Below are positions 1 to 13,542 of a stretch of 64,000 nt of DNA, in pieces. The position numbers and the translations under genes were made by a program. A model generated the notes under the pieces. It was not told the origin of the DNA, made no database searches, and saw only the letters and a list, made by a program, of their open reading frames with translations. The stretch is from Macrophomina tecta (taxonomy: Eukaryota > Ascomycota > Dothideomycetes > Botryosphaeriales > Botryosphaeriaceae). The DNA is taken from positions 124,001 through 188,000 of the forward strand of contig JAKSGN010000027.1 of the NCBI GenBank assembly GCA_024180945.1, read 5' to 3'. The number at the start of each line of letters is the position of its first letter. Position 1 is the first letter of the stretch.

Positions 1-299
1 GTATATCTTTTATAGATATACTACGTAAGCATTATAGTTTGTTAATAGCTATAGGCACTCCTAGTTCGGCCGTATCGCCTATTAGGCGTTTAACACCCTA
101 GGCACTTCTATCGACGATTAGCGTTTAATAGCCTTTAGGGGTTAATAAGCCTATTTCTATTTGTTTACCTCGAGTATTTAAATAGCTTTATTAGTCCCTT
201 ATTTCTATTATCGTGAAATCATTCTTTTTATCGAAATTATCGAAATTATTATATATAGCTCTTTAAGGCTGGCTACTTTTCTAAAAGAAATTAAGAAGA
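1..299. other. Unassigned left edge, moderately AT-rich
   Basis: No coding frame or recognisable transposon domain is visible. It is less TA-saturated than the DNA that follows. It contains a short tandem duplication of ATCGAAATT near 228-246. It directly abuts an inverted LTR fragment, so it may be the rest of a divergent LTR or an older repeat. Confidence 0.3.
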
Positions 300-496
300 A
301 TTTAATTATAAGTAAATAAGTTAGTTATAAGTAGAAAGTCTTTAAAGGGTTATATTCTTAGGTATAAATTCTTAGTAGTATAGAATTTACTCCTTAGTAG
401 TGTTATATACTAGGGGCCCGTGCGTAGCACGTAATAAACACGTAGAATATATAGTATAAGTATTCTAAGGGTATACTAGGGCCTATTATTCTAATA
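300..496 (-). repeat. LTR fragment (family 3), inverted, RIP-mutated
   Basis: The reverse complement matches the first part of the well preserved LTR at 61991-62527, including the GC-rich core around the 'gggcccgtgcgtagcacgt' stretch at about 414-432. The LTR start (TGTTAGG) corresponds to ...CTAATA at 496, with C-to-T and G-to-A changes. Similarity to the second half of that LTR is not visible to the left of about 300, so this is a partial or chimeric copy. Confidence 0.7.
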
Positions 497-695
497 AAAA
501 GCGCTATTTATTTTTAAATAAATCTTTAGATAGTCTAGATATATTACTTAGTAATTTTAAATAAATAATACTAGTACTAGTATTTCTTAATAAAGATTAC
601 TTAGTAACTATACTAGTTTTTTATTTAAAAGTCTTATTTTATTCTAAGAGGTTAGTCTTTATATAAATATAAAATACTCTAAAAGAGAAAAAAGA

Positions 696-830
696 TATTA
701 TAAATTTTAAAAAATAAAAGCTTTATAACTCTATAAATAGAAAGCCCGTATAAAAAAAATACTACTAGAACTAAAAATCTATAAAGATAGTAAAGCTATA
801 CTACTAGCGTACTATTATAAATAGAAATTA
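696..830 (+). repeat. Family 1 Gypsy LTR fragment (5' end of LTR)
   Basis: From TATTATAAA onward this follows the start of the LTRs at 1776 and 9311 for roughly 120 bp, including the 'ctataaatagaaagccc' block. It is preceded by a purine-rich run like the polypurine tract before other family 1 3' LTRs. Similarity fades after about 820. It is probably the junction of an older family 1 copy. Confidence 0.6.
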
Positions 831-1775
831 AATAGAGATACTTAGATCTTAATAGAGTTTTTATTATCTAGCTTAGTTAAGTATAAGGCTTCGCGAGGCT
901 TAGAAATTTTAAAAATAAGCTTAGATAAATTTCTTAAAATTAAAAATAGTAGAATTACTTAAAGAACTAATCTAGTAGAAAATAGAGAAACTTATATATA
1001 TAGCTAGCTAAAACTTAGATAGAGACCTATTTAGCTATAAATATAAATTTTAATCTTAACTTAATTAAAAACGAGATTAGAATATACTTTTATTAGTCTA
1101 TAGACTTTTAGATTATTATATTTATAATAAAGATTAATAATTAAATTCTAAGTCTATAGTTTAGCTCTAAGAGACTAATCTAAATATCTTGTTTAGTCTT
1201 AGATATTATTATATAATAGAGAGTAGATAAACTAGTTAAGATAAGAAATAGTTCTTTTTATATAGAGAAAAAGAACTTTAATAGATAGCTTAAGAGAGGG
1301 CTCTAATTAGCGAATTAAAAAAAAGCCCTCTACTATAAAAAGACTTAGTAATATAGCTATAAAAGTATAATATTTACTACTATAAAAGAAGTAGAATAAT
1401 TATTAAAATAAAAAAGAAATAATAATATTTAGATACTACTTTATAATATACTTATAGAGTATATAGAAGTAGTATTTCTTCTTTTTTAAAATAGATTCTT
1501 TTAGTTTTAGTATTCTACTTAATTATCTATAAGACGCTATATAATAAAGTTATTTTAGACTTTTTTTTTTATCTTTTTTTATCTTTTATAATAGTTTTAG
1601 TTACCTTTATTCTCTAGCTTATTAGATACTTTTTTACAAAGCATTTCTTCTATTAATAAATTTAGAGCCTAATACGAGGGGCTAGTATAGCTATTAGATA
1701 GTTAAAAGACTTATAATAAGTACTTTAAATAAAAAAAAAGCTTAAAAATATATAAAGATAAGAAAAAAATCTAGT
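831..1775. repeat. RIP-mutated dispersed repeat of unknown class
   Basis: No coding frame is recognised. Two segments recur elsewhere in the window: about 1000-1205 matches 43115-43318, and about 1210-1448 matches about 54440-54655. The segment at 520-660 just upstream is also repeated, at 43317-43460. It is therefore part of a dispersed element whose ends I cannot define. The complete family 1 Gypsy is inserted at its right end. Confidence 0.55.
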
Positions 1776-2553
1776 TATTATAAATCCTAGAGAATAAGGG
1801 CTTTATAGCCCTATAAATAGAAAGCCTATATAGAAAAAGATACCGTAAGAGCTAAGAACCTGTAAGAATAGTAAAACTATAATACTAATATACCTATATA
1901 AGAAAACTAGCCTCGAGGAAAAATAGCGCGTACGGGCCTAGATAAGATAGTAGTAAAAGCCCGTATAAGAATAATACCTACGTAGTATAGTAAACCTATA
2001 GAAATACTAACTAAGTCGAACTTCTATAGAGGAAGAATATTTCTAAGAAAAGAATTATAAATTCTAAAAACCGGCTTTAGACTAAGAAAAATAAACAAGA
2101 GAAAGTCGAATAATTTATATAATTTAAAAAATAATAGTCTAGTAGTATAATACTTTCTTAACTAATATAGAAGTTAGATTCTAGAAAATAGACTTTAGTA
2201 TCTAAGTTATATAGAACCTATAGAGCCTACCTAGATTAATCTAATCTAAGACTAATAGTCTAATACTATTAATCTAGTTATTTTAATCTAGCTATATTAA
2301 TCTAGATTACTATAATTTTTTTATAGTATATAGATATACTTCTTAGATAGTACTTTAATCTTTATAGTTAACTTAAAGTTTTAATATAATTTTATTAGAG
2401 GTAATACGTCTAATATATATTATATACTAATATATTATATAATTACTACTATTATTTTAATTCTTTACCCTTCTCTTATTTTTTAAGATAAATTCTTTAG
2501 CTATTTAATTCTACTAGATAGTTCTAAACCTAGTAGAAGAGACCGCTGTTATA
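1776..2553 (+). repeat. 5' LTR of Gypsy element A
   Basis: 778 bp, the same length as the right LTR. It begins TATTATAAATCC and ends GCTGTTATA. It is directly followed by CTTTAATTACTATTTTTATAAG, the position of the primer binding site; this motif recurs after the LTRs of other Gypsy elements in the window and lacks the usual TGG start. Confidence 0.9.
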
Positions 2554-2689
2554 CTTTAATTACTATTTTTATAAGAAAAGATAGTTCCGAGAAAAAGAAT
2601 ACTTAATAATAAAATAGTATTATCTAATACTTAATACTAACTAAGTAATATAATAAATAATATTAATATAAATAATAATAGTCTTTTAT

Positions 2690-5600
2690 AGCTAACTATA
2701 GCCGACCTCTTTTAGATTATTTAAGATATATAAGGCTAAATTAGCGAACTACGTAGATAACTCTAGAAGTAAACTAATAAAAATATATAGCTCTATTAAT
2801 AAATAGGCGAACTTTATAACTAAGTTATTTTAATAATTCTTACTTCGGTATCTATTTATACTTTAGTATTAATAATAACTTAACCTTCTAATAGAAGTAC
2901 GAAGATAGCTAAGCTAGATCTATTTTATAATAACTAAAAAAAGCTCTAGACTTTTTTTTTAACTTTAGAGACTTTTCTACTAATAATAAAAGAATAATAT
3001 TCGCTACTATCTATTTCCGTAATATCGCGGTATAGTAGTTTAAGCCCTATCTTAGAGACTAAATAGAGAAAAAACTAAAAGTACATAAAATAAATACTAA
3101 GAAAGTCTTTAGTAACTATAAATACTTTATAACTTAGATTAAGTAAAGCTTTAAAAACCTTAATAAGATTAATAAGACCCGATAAGCCATTATAAATATC
3201 TATTAGAAGACCTTCGTAGTAGACTATACTATAGAATTTTAAAAGACTATAGCTTATCTAAATAACTAGTCTAATTATGCTTTTATAGATTACTACTACT
3301 AAGGATTTAAAGAAAGGGTTAAAGACTAACTTATAATATAAGATAATTCTAAGACCCTAGATAAGCTTATTAAGCTAGCTATTAAATACGATAATCACCT
3401 CTTTAAGTACTAATCTAAGAAGTATAAGGTAAACTATAGCGCTAATACTTCACGCCTAATGCGCCCTATATATACTTAGAAAGAAGAAGACACTATAAAT
3501 CTAAATAATATTAATTACTAAAATAATCTACCTAAAAAAGATAACTACTATAAAAAAAAGAATAACGGCTATAAGAAAAAATAATATAAATAATAAACCC
3601 TAGAGTAAAGATAAAGATTTAAAAAAGAACTATATATCTACTATAGTAAAACTTAGAAAAAGATATACTACTATCTTAAGAAGAATAAATAAGTCTTAGC
3701 TATAATATAAGAACTAAAAAGCCGAGAGGTCTCTATAATTACTAAGTAAAAAAACCCCTTTACTAAAATTAATAAGTAATGCGAAGAAAACTAAAGTACT
3801 AAATATTAAAAGCTTAGCTAGATAGTCTATTATAATAATAACTATACTACTTACTAGAGTAATAAGAATGCTATAGGCTAGTATTCTAAAAAGCTATAAT
3901 ATATTAATATAATTCTAAAAATAGGAAAAGAGCTTATTAAAGTCTTTTCTAATAATAAGGACCTAGTTAATAGCGATACGAAAAAACTATATAATAGTAT
4001 TCTAGAGTTAAGCACGACTAATAATAAGCGGTAGTAGAATAAAGCTACGCTTATAAAAATAACTAAGTATCTAATCTAATATAGAGAGATACGTTATATT
4101 ACTAATAGTCTAGAACCTATAATTACCTAGATTTTAGGCCCTATAATTAACTTCGAAACGTAGTAATATAAGATATAGTAAGAAAAGATATATATATACG
4201 TTTAGTAAAATAATATCTAGAATTTCTAGAAAGAATTACTACTTAAGATAGCTAATAAACTCGTATTCTAGCTAGAGAATAAAGTATAAAGAGTATAATA
4301 ATACTAAGACCTATAGTTTCTTTATAGTATAGCCTATATTCTCTATTAGTATAATATAGTAACTAGAGATAGAAATATCTTATAATAAATATTTTATAAA
4401 AAATATAATATATCTACCTTCTAGTATTAGGTCTAAAATAGGTAGATCTACTAGAGATAACTAATTAAGTATAGTAGATAGATATAATAAAAAAAATACT
4501 CTAGTTCTAGTTAATAAATAGGATAAATATATTTATTATAAAATAATAGAATAATCTATATTAAAAAATTAAATGGCTCTTCTAAATAGAAATTCTAAAA
4601 GAGGCCGTTAGATAAGTTTCTTAACTAGATTATATATATAGTAAACGAAATTATACGTACTAAATTAAACTTATATTAACTTTTATATATCCTAGTTATG
4701 TTCTATAAGAAAAAGGTAATAGCTATAATTAATAGCGGCGTATAAGGTATATTCATTAATTCTAAGTTTATTATTAAAAATTAACTACTCTAGTAAGCTA
4801 AGAATTATTCTTATTAGCTAAGTATAGTAGACGGCTCCCTAGTAGAATATAAAAATAGCTAGATATAAATTAAGATAGAAAAAATATTTCTTACTATTAG
4901 TAATTACTAAGAATAAATTAATCTTAATATAATAATAATTTCTAAATATAATATTATTCTAGAAATATTATAGCTAAAAACTTATAAGCTATATATTAGC
5001 TAAAGAATAAAGACTATTATATTTTCTAATAAATACTATAGATGCTACTTTATAACGGTAAGAAGAAGCTAATAGAGCTAAAAAAAAAGTACTAGAGTCT
5101 AAGAGCTAGAGTAAAACCTCTAAGCTAAGATAATAGAATAATAATATATCTATAAATATTAAGACTATTAGCTATTAAGCGCTAAAACTTATAATAAGAT
5201 AAGAAGAAAAGATCTATATAATTTATATAAAATCTAGTAAAAATACTAAGTAAAAGACTCTTACTTATACGATACGGGGCCTTATAACTAAGAATAAAAA
5301 TAGCCTAAAGCTAGTTAAAAAAAACTACCCCTAGAGGCTTAATAGATAGTACGGCTATCTAAATAAAAAGAATACTAGTCTCCTTAGGTATAAGAGCTAT
5401 AACGATAAAGATATTTTAGTAGCTAAGATTAGTATAGATCTTTATAGAATTATAAGACCTACTATAAATAAATTAGTACCTATATCGAAATTAAAGATAG
5501 TCCTATAGAAGTTCTAGAATATACTAAGAATATTCTAAGAAAGAGGTAAAAAATAACTACTAAAGTATTAGCTATAGAATTATAAAATACTTCTACTTTC

Positions 5601-8576
5601 GAAAATATAATCTACTTTTAAGCCTATTTACTTCTTATCTAAGACCGGGGCTAAAGTATTACGGGAATATATTAATAAGAATCTAGAATAAGAGTATATA
5701 TAACCTTTATAATTACTAGTAGAATATCTTATTCTATTTATTTCTAAGAAGAATAGTAAGCTTTACCTCTATATTAACTATAAATAGCTAAGTAATATTA
5801 TAGTTAAAAACTAATATCTACTATCTTATATTAATAAATTATAGAATAAGCTTCGTAATACTAAGTTCTTTATAAAACTAGATCTTTAAAAAGATTACTA
5901 TCTAGTTTATATTAAGAAAGATAAAGAATAGAAAATAATATTCTAAATATAATTTAGATATTACGAGTATATAATAATATTCTTTAGGCTTACTAATGTA
6001 TCGGCTATCTTCTAGAGCTTAGTTAATAATACCTTACGTTTATATTTAGATATATTCGCCTTAGCTTACCTAAGCGATATTCTAATATACTTAGAGATAC
6101 TTAAGAAATATACTAAGTATATAAGAAAAGTTCTAAAGGCCTTAAATAAAAGAAACCTCTAAGTAGCCTTAGAAAATAACGAGTAGTATATATAAAAAAT
6201 AGAATATCTAGGGTTTATTATTACCCTAGAATATATTAGTATAGATAATAGAAAACTAGATATAATTAAAGACTAGCTAATATTATAAACTATTAAAAAA
6301 GTATAATTCTTTCTTAGATTTACTAACTTTTATTAGAAGTTTATTATAAACTACGCTAAGATAGCAGTATCTCTAACTAATATTACTAAGAAAAAATATA
6401 GGTTTATATAAAAAGAAAGATAGTAATAAGTATTTAACTTACTAAAGTAAATATTTATAGAAGTATTAGTCTTAGAACTCTATAATCTAAACCTACTAAT
6501 TACGGTAGAAACTAATGCTTTAGACTACACTAGAGAAGCTATACTTAGTTAGCTAGATAAAAAAAATAGACTATATTCTATTGCCTACTACTTTAAAAAA
6601 ATAAAATCTACTAAAAAGAACTATAATATTTATAATAAAGAACTCTTAGCTATAGTTATAGCTTTTAAAGAATAAAGATACTACCTTAAAAATACTAAAT
6701 ACTAGATTATAGTCTACTACGACTATAAGAACCTCTTATACTTTATTACTACTAAGAAATTAAACTATTAATAGATTTAGTAGACTAAAGAGCTAGCATT
6801 CTATAATATAAAGATTATCTATAGAAAGAAATCTAAGAATACTTATATAGATATATTAAATAGATAAGCTAACTATATTAAAGAAAAGCTAGATCTATAA
6901 TCTATAATACTTAATATATAGAAAAATAGGTCTTTTATACCTACTAGCTATAGCTGCTAGATAATAGCTATTTATAGTCTAGAATAAATAGAGCTTAAAA
7001 AAGAACTAGATAACTTACTTATTCTAGTTAAACTATTCGCCCTAGCGATACGCCTCGAAGGTAATAAATAGAAGTAAAAAATCTAAGAAGTCTATATAGA
7101 TAATATAATAGCCTAAGAAATTAAAGAGCTTAAAAATAACTCCTAAGTACTTAGAAATATAGATAGTATAATTCTATTTTTAGAACTAGTCTACGTTTTA
7201 GTTAAACTATAAAAAAAGCTTATAAAAGATATATATAAAGCCCTAGTATATAGTTATTAAGAAATAAATAAGATAATAGAGTAAATTATAAAAAGCTACT
7301 ACTTCTTAGAGCTTAGAAAAATAGTTTAACGAATAGTCTCGTAATATAATCTTTATATTAAAAGTAAGGCCGCGAGATACGTACTCTATAGACTACTTTA
7401 GCTACTACTAGTATTAAAGTATCTTTACTAATTTATCTTACTAGACTTTATTATAGATCTATTTAAGTTAGAAAAACTACTTACTAAGATTAAGTATAAC
7501 TTAATTCTAGTTATTATTAATAGAATAATAAAGTATATATATTACCTACTATATCTTAAGATAGTAAATATAGGAGAACTCGCCTATATATTTCTTAGAA
7601 TAATTTTTAGTAACTATAGATTACTAGAAGAACTTATATTAGATAGAGATTAGCTATTTATATTTTAATTCTAGTAAACTCTTATCTACTAGCTTAGAGC
7701 TAAGTATAAGCTCTTAACTATAGTATACTCTTAAATAAATAAATAGATAGAATAAATAAATTAGACGCTAGAATAGTACTTATACTACTATCTTAATTAT
7801 ATATAAGATAATTAAATTAAGCTACTACCGCTCGTATAGTTCGTGTATAATAGCTCGAAAGTATTAGCTATATAAAAATCCCCATTCTATACTAACTATA
7901 GTTATAAGCCTATAGCTTATAAAGAGCTAATACTAAGTAAATTTCTAGCCTAAAAAGAAATTCTTAAAGTAAACTAGCTAAAGATACTCTATAAATAATT
8001 ATATCTAGATCTTAAATTTATAGCCCTATAAATAAATAAATACTATAATAGATAGTACTAGAAGATACTAAGGCTAAAAAAAAATAAAGTTTATCTTTTT
8101 AAAAAAAATATTAAGATAAAATAGCTAAATAATAAATTAGACTTTAAGAAAATTAAACTATTTAAAATTAAAGAATAGATTAGAAAAATTAATTTCTATC
8201 TTAGACTATTTAATACTATATAAATATATCTTATATTTTACATCTTATTTCTTAAACTAGTACTAGAAAACACTATGCTATTATACTAAATAAAAGAAAT
8301 ACTACTAAAAAATCTAGACACTAATAAAAATATAGACTAAAATATAGAATAGATTCTAAATAGCGGCTATATTAATAGTTAGTTCTAATACCTCCTTAAA
8401 TAGAAAGAAGACTAGAATAATATCTAAATACTACTAAAACTATATAACTATTAAGAGCTTATTAATAAGTTTTATTATTAAAACCTAGATTAACTAATAT
8501 CGCTAACTCGTTATATATAAAGAACCTAAAATTAAAATTAAAAAATAAAGATAACCGCGCTTAATTAACTAATCTA
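2690..8576 (+). pseudogene. Decayed gag-pol polyprotein with chromodomain (element A)
   Basis: Domains in order, approximate bases: gag capsid-like region 2900-3560; zinc-knuckle-like segment about 3627-3690 in which the Cys codons now read Tyr; aspartic protease about 4720-4800, with the Asp of the D-S-G motif now Asn; reverse transcriptase about 5590-6350, with the catalytic box YLSDILIY at 6067-6090; RNase H about 6490-6850; integrase from about 7200 with the Cys-pair zinc finger and the S-K-A-A-R stretch near 7360; chromodomain about 8365-8490. Gag and protease read in one frame, while reverse transcriptase through chromodomain read in the next. That could be an ancestral frameshift or an indel between about 5000 and 5580. 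Dozens of TAG/TAA codons interrupt it, so no product is expected. The integrase-plus-chromodomain order identifies a chromovirus. Confidence 0.88.
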
Positions 8577-9217
8577 GAATCTTTAGATAGTGTAAAATCT
8601 AAACTAATGCTAGAAAATCTAATAGACTAGAATAACTCTATAGTATTATTAGCTAAGATATTACTATATAAACACTTTAATAATTACCTCTTCTTAGTAT
8701 TCTTAGAATTAGAGATATTTTTAGTCTCTAACGCTTCTAACTCTCTAAGTATATTAATTATATCTAACTTATACTATAATATTAGGGTAGTACGACGCTC
8801 GAGTAACTCTTACTATTTTTTAATATAAGAAAGGCTAGAGGCTACCTTTTAAAGCTAATTCTTAAAAGTAGTATATTCTAAGTATATTTTATCTAAGATA
8901 CGATAAAGACGCTTAACTAAAAAAAGAGTTAGTAAACTTATAAAACTACTAAAGAAGAACTAATAATTAAAGTCTTTAAGACTACTAGTATTATAACTAG
9001 TATACCTAGCACGATAATATTTACTATAATAAGAAAAATCTAAGTTTATCTAGTATACTATCTTAGGTTTTTTAGCCTTTCGCTAGATATTTAGAAGTAA
9101 ATACTACGAATAAAAAATAAATATTATAATACCTAGTAAATTAATCTTTATATCTAAAGACTTACGCTTAGTCTTCTATAAATCGCGCTTTTATTTTAGA
9201 GGTATAGTAGGAGGCTT
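8571..9217 (-). pseudogene. Antisense accessory ORF, coiled-coil-like (element A)
   Basis: Lies between the end of pol and the 3' LTR and reads opposite to the element. On the minus strand a frame can be followed for roughly 215 codons with only TAG/TAA interruptions, and it ends at TAA 8571-8573, tail to tail with pol. The middle is rich in Lys, Leu, Glu and Gln, with a heptad-like run resembling a coiled coil. The C-terminus is Ser-rich and reads S-S-I-S-L-D just before the stop. The copy in element D (26048-26703) preserves the same protein and a likely ATG. The truncated copy at 40864-43106 keeps only the C-terminal part clearly. I do not recognise a family; it could be a captured host fragment or an accessory gene of the element. 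Confidence 0.55.
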
Positions 9218-9310
9218 ATAGTAGAAAAAGAAAATAAAAAAATAAAAAAAGCCTAAGATATAAATAAATAAATAAATCTTCAGGCTAAAGATTCTTAAGA
9301 GGAGAAATAG

Positions 9311-10088
9311 TATTATAAATTCTAAAAAATAAGGGCTTTATAGCCCTATAAATAGAAAGCCTATATAAAAAAAGATATCGTAAGGGCTAAAAATCTATAA
9401 AAATAGTAGAGCTATAATACTAGTATACTCGCATAGGAAAACTAGCCTTAAGAAAAGATAGCGTGTATAGACCTAGATAAAATAATAGCGAAAGCCTATA
9501 TAGAAATAATATCTACGCGATATAGTAAATCTATAGAAATACTAAGTAGATTAAATTTCTATAAAGAAAGAATATCTCTAAGAAAAGAATTATAAATTCT
9601 AAAAACTAGCTTTAGGCTAAAAAGAATAAATAAAAGGAAGTTAGATAATTTATATAATTTAAGAAATAATAGTTTAGTAGTATAATACTTTCTTAACTAA
9701 TATAGAAGTTAAATTCTAGAAAATAGACTTTAGTATCTAAGTTACGTAGAATCTATAGAGCCTACCTAAATTAATCTAATCTAAGACTAATAATCTAATA
9801 CTATTAATCTAGCTACTTTAATCTAACTATATTAATCTAGATTACTATAACTTTTTTATAGTATATAGATATACTTCTTAGATAGTACTTTAATCTTTAT
9901 AGTTAACTTAAAGTTCTAATATAATTCTATTAGAGATAATATATCTAACGTATACCACGTACTAATATATTATATAATTACTACTATTATTCTAATTCTT
10001 TATTCTTCTCTTATTTTTTAAGATAAATTCTTTAGCTATCTAACCCTATTAGATAATTCTAAATCTAGTAGAAAAGGCTACTATTATA
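9311..10088 (+). repeat. 3' LTR of Gypsy element A
   Basis: 778 bp, matching the left LTR, and immediately preceded by a purine-rich tract (AAGAGGAGAAATAG, about 9297-9310) that fits the polypurine primer site. It is followed by the CTAGT target duplication. Differences from the left LTR are nearly all transitions. Confidence 0.9.
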
Positions 10089-10139
10089 CTAGTATTAAGA
10101 GTTAAGAGACTTATATTTAGTTAGATATAAGTCTTTTTA

Positions 10140-13100
10140 AAAAAAGTAGTTTAACTCTAAAAAAATATAGCCCGAGTATTATTCTATATAGAAGTAACTT
10201 AGGCTATAATACTTTTAAGAATTTTAAGAATAGCTCTACTTTATTATAAATAACTATAAATAAGAAGTATTTTATAAAGATATATAAAAATAATAGAGTT
10301 ACGATTATATACTTTAACTAGCTATAGTTTATCGCCTTTAGAGTCGAAATCTATATTACTAAGAACGGTCTTACCGAGCTTATTATTAATAGCTTAGGTA
10401 TAAATAAAAACTTTATAAAAAAACTTTATTATCTTATACTAGGGGTAATAATAGAATTTAGATTTTTATTCTATTTATTAGTATATAAGTTTTTAGACTA
10501 CTATCTTTATAGGCATATAATAGTTAGTAGTAATTTAGATTTATTAAAACCTAAAGATTTATTAAATCTAAGAAACTAATCTATTATTCTTTAAGTAACT
10601 TAATTAATAAGCGACCCTATAAATTTCTCTAGTATAAGAATAAGTAATAATCCTATACTACTTATAATAGTAGTATTATAGAATAATTAAGCTACTTTAC
10701 CACGCCTAGATACTATAATAAGCGAAAATAAATAGATTTTTCTTATCTTTAACTAGCTTTGTTAACTATTAAAAAAGAGCTTATTAGATATATAATATAG
10801 TAAGACTTTTTTAATATCTAGTTTAAGAAATATACCTACCTTTAATAAAACTAATATATTAAAGTTCTTTAAAAATTTTAAGTATCTTACTAATAATAAT
10901 AGCTACTTAAAGAGTAAAATAGTAGAGTACGTATTATACTACTATAAGAATTTTATCGTAGTGTTTATTAAAAAAATATATATATTTAAAAACTATGATT
11001 AGAAGGCCTTAAGAAGGTCTATACTATATAAATACTAAAATTATAATAAGTATAAAACGTTATTCTATAAGAAAATACTATACGAATATATAAAGTATAA
11101 AAACTAAAAAGAGTAGAGAAAAACTATATTTAAATTATAATAGTACTTAGTCTTCTTTTATATAATTTCTTAAAGTCTTTTAAAAAAAGATAAGATTTCT
11201 TCTTAAAAGTAGACTAAATTATTTCTTTAAAAAATACTATAAGAAATATTAGTATTTCTTTTTAAAAAATACTAAATTAACTAAAAAAGCTCGTATATCT
11301 ATAATTATAAGACTATTAGAACTTAACTATATAAAAAGCTTATATTAAAAAAATTATATATAAAGCTTCTTAAAGAAGATTAGTATATTAATCTTATTTC
11401 GCTCGAAATACTTAAAAGCCTAGAAAACTAAAAAAAATATACTAATAAATAAAAAGCTAAGCTAATTATTTAAACTAGTTTATTATATTAATAAGTAACT
11501 TTATAATAGATTTTATTAAGCCTAAGAATATTAACTAATAAGAAAGTTAATACTCTAGCTAAATAACTTAAGAATCTAGTAATTAGTATAAAAAAGTATT
11601 TTTTAGTTATTTTAGTTAAGAAAATTCTAGATAAGATTCTAAACTATCTAATTTATAATAATATTTTATTAAGGGTATATTTTATAATTAAGCTCGTGCC
11701 TAATTACTTATAAAATTAATTTAATACGCCTAGAGAAAATAGGGGTAACTCTTAGAACTAAAACTTTAGTTTAGAACTATCTAATAATAGCTTTTACTAT
11801 AATAGATATAGGAAAAAGTATTATTAGCCTAAGAAATATAAAAATATAGTACGTGGTTAAGATTAAGGCCACTAGTATTAAAATAATAGATAATAATTCT
11901 ATCTTAGACGATTTTATAGCCTAATAAATTAGCTATTAACTTTAGAATATAATAATAAGCTCTAAATACTTAAAGTTAAAATAACTAAAGTGGGGTATTC
12001 TAGAAAGAATAAAAAATCTATAATAATAAAAAGTATTTTAGATACTAACTAATTCTAAATAGATAATAAGTTAGAAATAAAAAATTTTAAACTCTAGACT
12101 AATATATAAGATATTTTTAGTCTAGACTTTAATAAGAGCCTAGTATAGGTGATATAAAAGTAGTTAAACTACGCTAGTAAAAAGAAAAAGTCTATATTTA
12201 ATAAAGATATTAAAAAGAAGTACCTAGGTACTATTAAAAGACTTAGGCCCGGATATATCTAAAAGATTAATAATAATAAAGTAGAAAAAATACTAGAAGA
12301 ATAAGTAAGAAAAATAAAAAATTCTATATAAGATAAGCTAAGTACTAGTATAAAGCCTTTATATAATTAGTATATATTTAAGAGCCGTAGAACGAGCCTA
12401 GAAAGATTATAAATCTTATCTATTATAGAAAATTAGCTAGAAAATCTAAAATTAATTATTAGTCTAGCTATATAAAGACTATATAAGGTAATAAAGCTAT
12501 ATAAAAAGCTCTTTTAAGTATATACTAAATAGAATAAGGTATATAATATAGTAAAAAAAGCTTAAAGCTCTAGATATAGAGTAATATACTAGACGTAATT
12601 AATAAAAGTAACTTAGCTATACTTCTAGAAAATAAAACCTTAAAAAGTAGTAATATTATAACTAATAACTATAAACTTAATAATAAGTCTAGAAAGAATA
12701 AAAAACTCGAAAGCTTATAATTTATATAATATAATAGACTAAGTACTAATAATAAAGACTTATTCTATTAGTAGAATTTAGTAGGCCTATATATAAATTA
12801 GATAATTAATATTCTCTTTAATACTAGATTAGAGATAAATATAATTTCTAGAAGTACGGCTAAGAAATATAGTATCTTTATAGAAATTCTACTAAAAAGA
12901 ATTAAAATCTATAAGATTATATCTATTATAAGTCTAGTAATAGACTTTATTAGATTTATTTTATTTATTTATCTATAGCTTAGATTATTAAACTTTCTAG
13001 TTATTTTTTTTATACTAGAGTATTAAACTTTCTAGTTACCTTCTTTATACTAGAGTATAGTAGTATTAATACTATTATTAGTATTTTATAAATATAGTTT
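10140..13100 (+). pseudogene. Decayed gag and retropepsin region (family 2 Gypsy)
   Basis: The plus-strand frames give a long lysine- and threonine-rich gag-like product when TAG/TAA are read through. A retropepsin-like segment follows near 12790-13090: the D-T-x-x-E-I-N-I-I-S core, then a stretch matching the typical family fold of chimeric fungal Gypsy polyproteins. No zinc knuckle can be recognised with confidence. Stop codons are frequent throughout. Assignment rests on its position just upstream of the reverse transcriptase and on the protease core. Confidence 0.5.
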
Positions 13101-13471
13101 ACTAGCTTTAGACTATAGTATTAGACTAATAGAAAAGTTTTATATTAGATATACTTAATACTAAATAAGATAAAGATTACCTTTTATATAAGTTAGTACG
13201 ATAAATTACTTAGCTATTAAAAGATTAATATTTAGCTAAGAGTTAAGAAAGTAAATAATAAAAATAATAAAAAGTATCTAAAAAACTAAATAAAACTAGA
13301 TATATAAAAGCCTAGGCCTACACAATAATCTTAATAAAGAATAAAGTCCTAGATAAAGCTACTAATATAAAGTTATAAATAAAGTATTTAGTACTAATAT
13401 ATATAGAGAATAAAGATAAAGATTCTTTAAAAAAGATAATTAGAGTAAAGAAAAATACTAAGATACTAAAA

Positions 13472-13542
13472 GACTTATATCTAGCTAAATATAAGTTTCT
13501 AGTCTATATATATAGAAATTTATATCTAGTTAGATATAAGTC
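13472..13542. repeat. Paired palindromic 26-mers inside family 2 Gypsy
   Basis: Two near-copies of gacttata-TCTAGYTARA-tataagt (13472-13497 and 13516-13542) are separated by about 18 bp. The same motif marks 10108-10133, 24004-24030 and 24055-24080. Each copy is itself an imperfect palindrome, so the pair can fold into a large hairpin. Confidence 0.7.

Larger units (their letters stand above)
1776..10088 (+). mobile_element. Complete Ty3/Gypsy chromovirus, family 1 (element A), RIP-inactivated
   Basis: An 8313-bp LTR retrotransposon. It has two LTRs of 778 bp each (1776-2553 and 9311-10088), flanked by the exact 5-bp target duplication CTAGT at 1771-1775 and 10089-10093. LTR ends read TATTATA...GTTATA, which fits TG...CA ends after G-to-A and C-to-T mutation. 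The interior reads gag, protease, reverse transcriptase, RNase H, integrase and chromodomain on the plus strand. An antisense ORF and a purine-rich tract precede the 3' LTR. In-frame stops are TAG/TAA where Gln or Trp is expected, as RIP produces. It cannot encode working proteins. A second copy (25176-40863) and a truncated third (40864-43106) belong to the same family. Confidence 0.93.
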
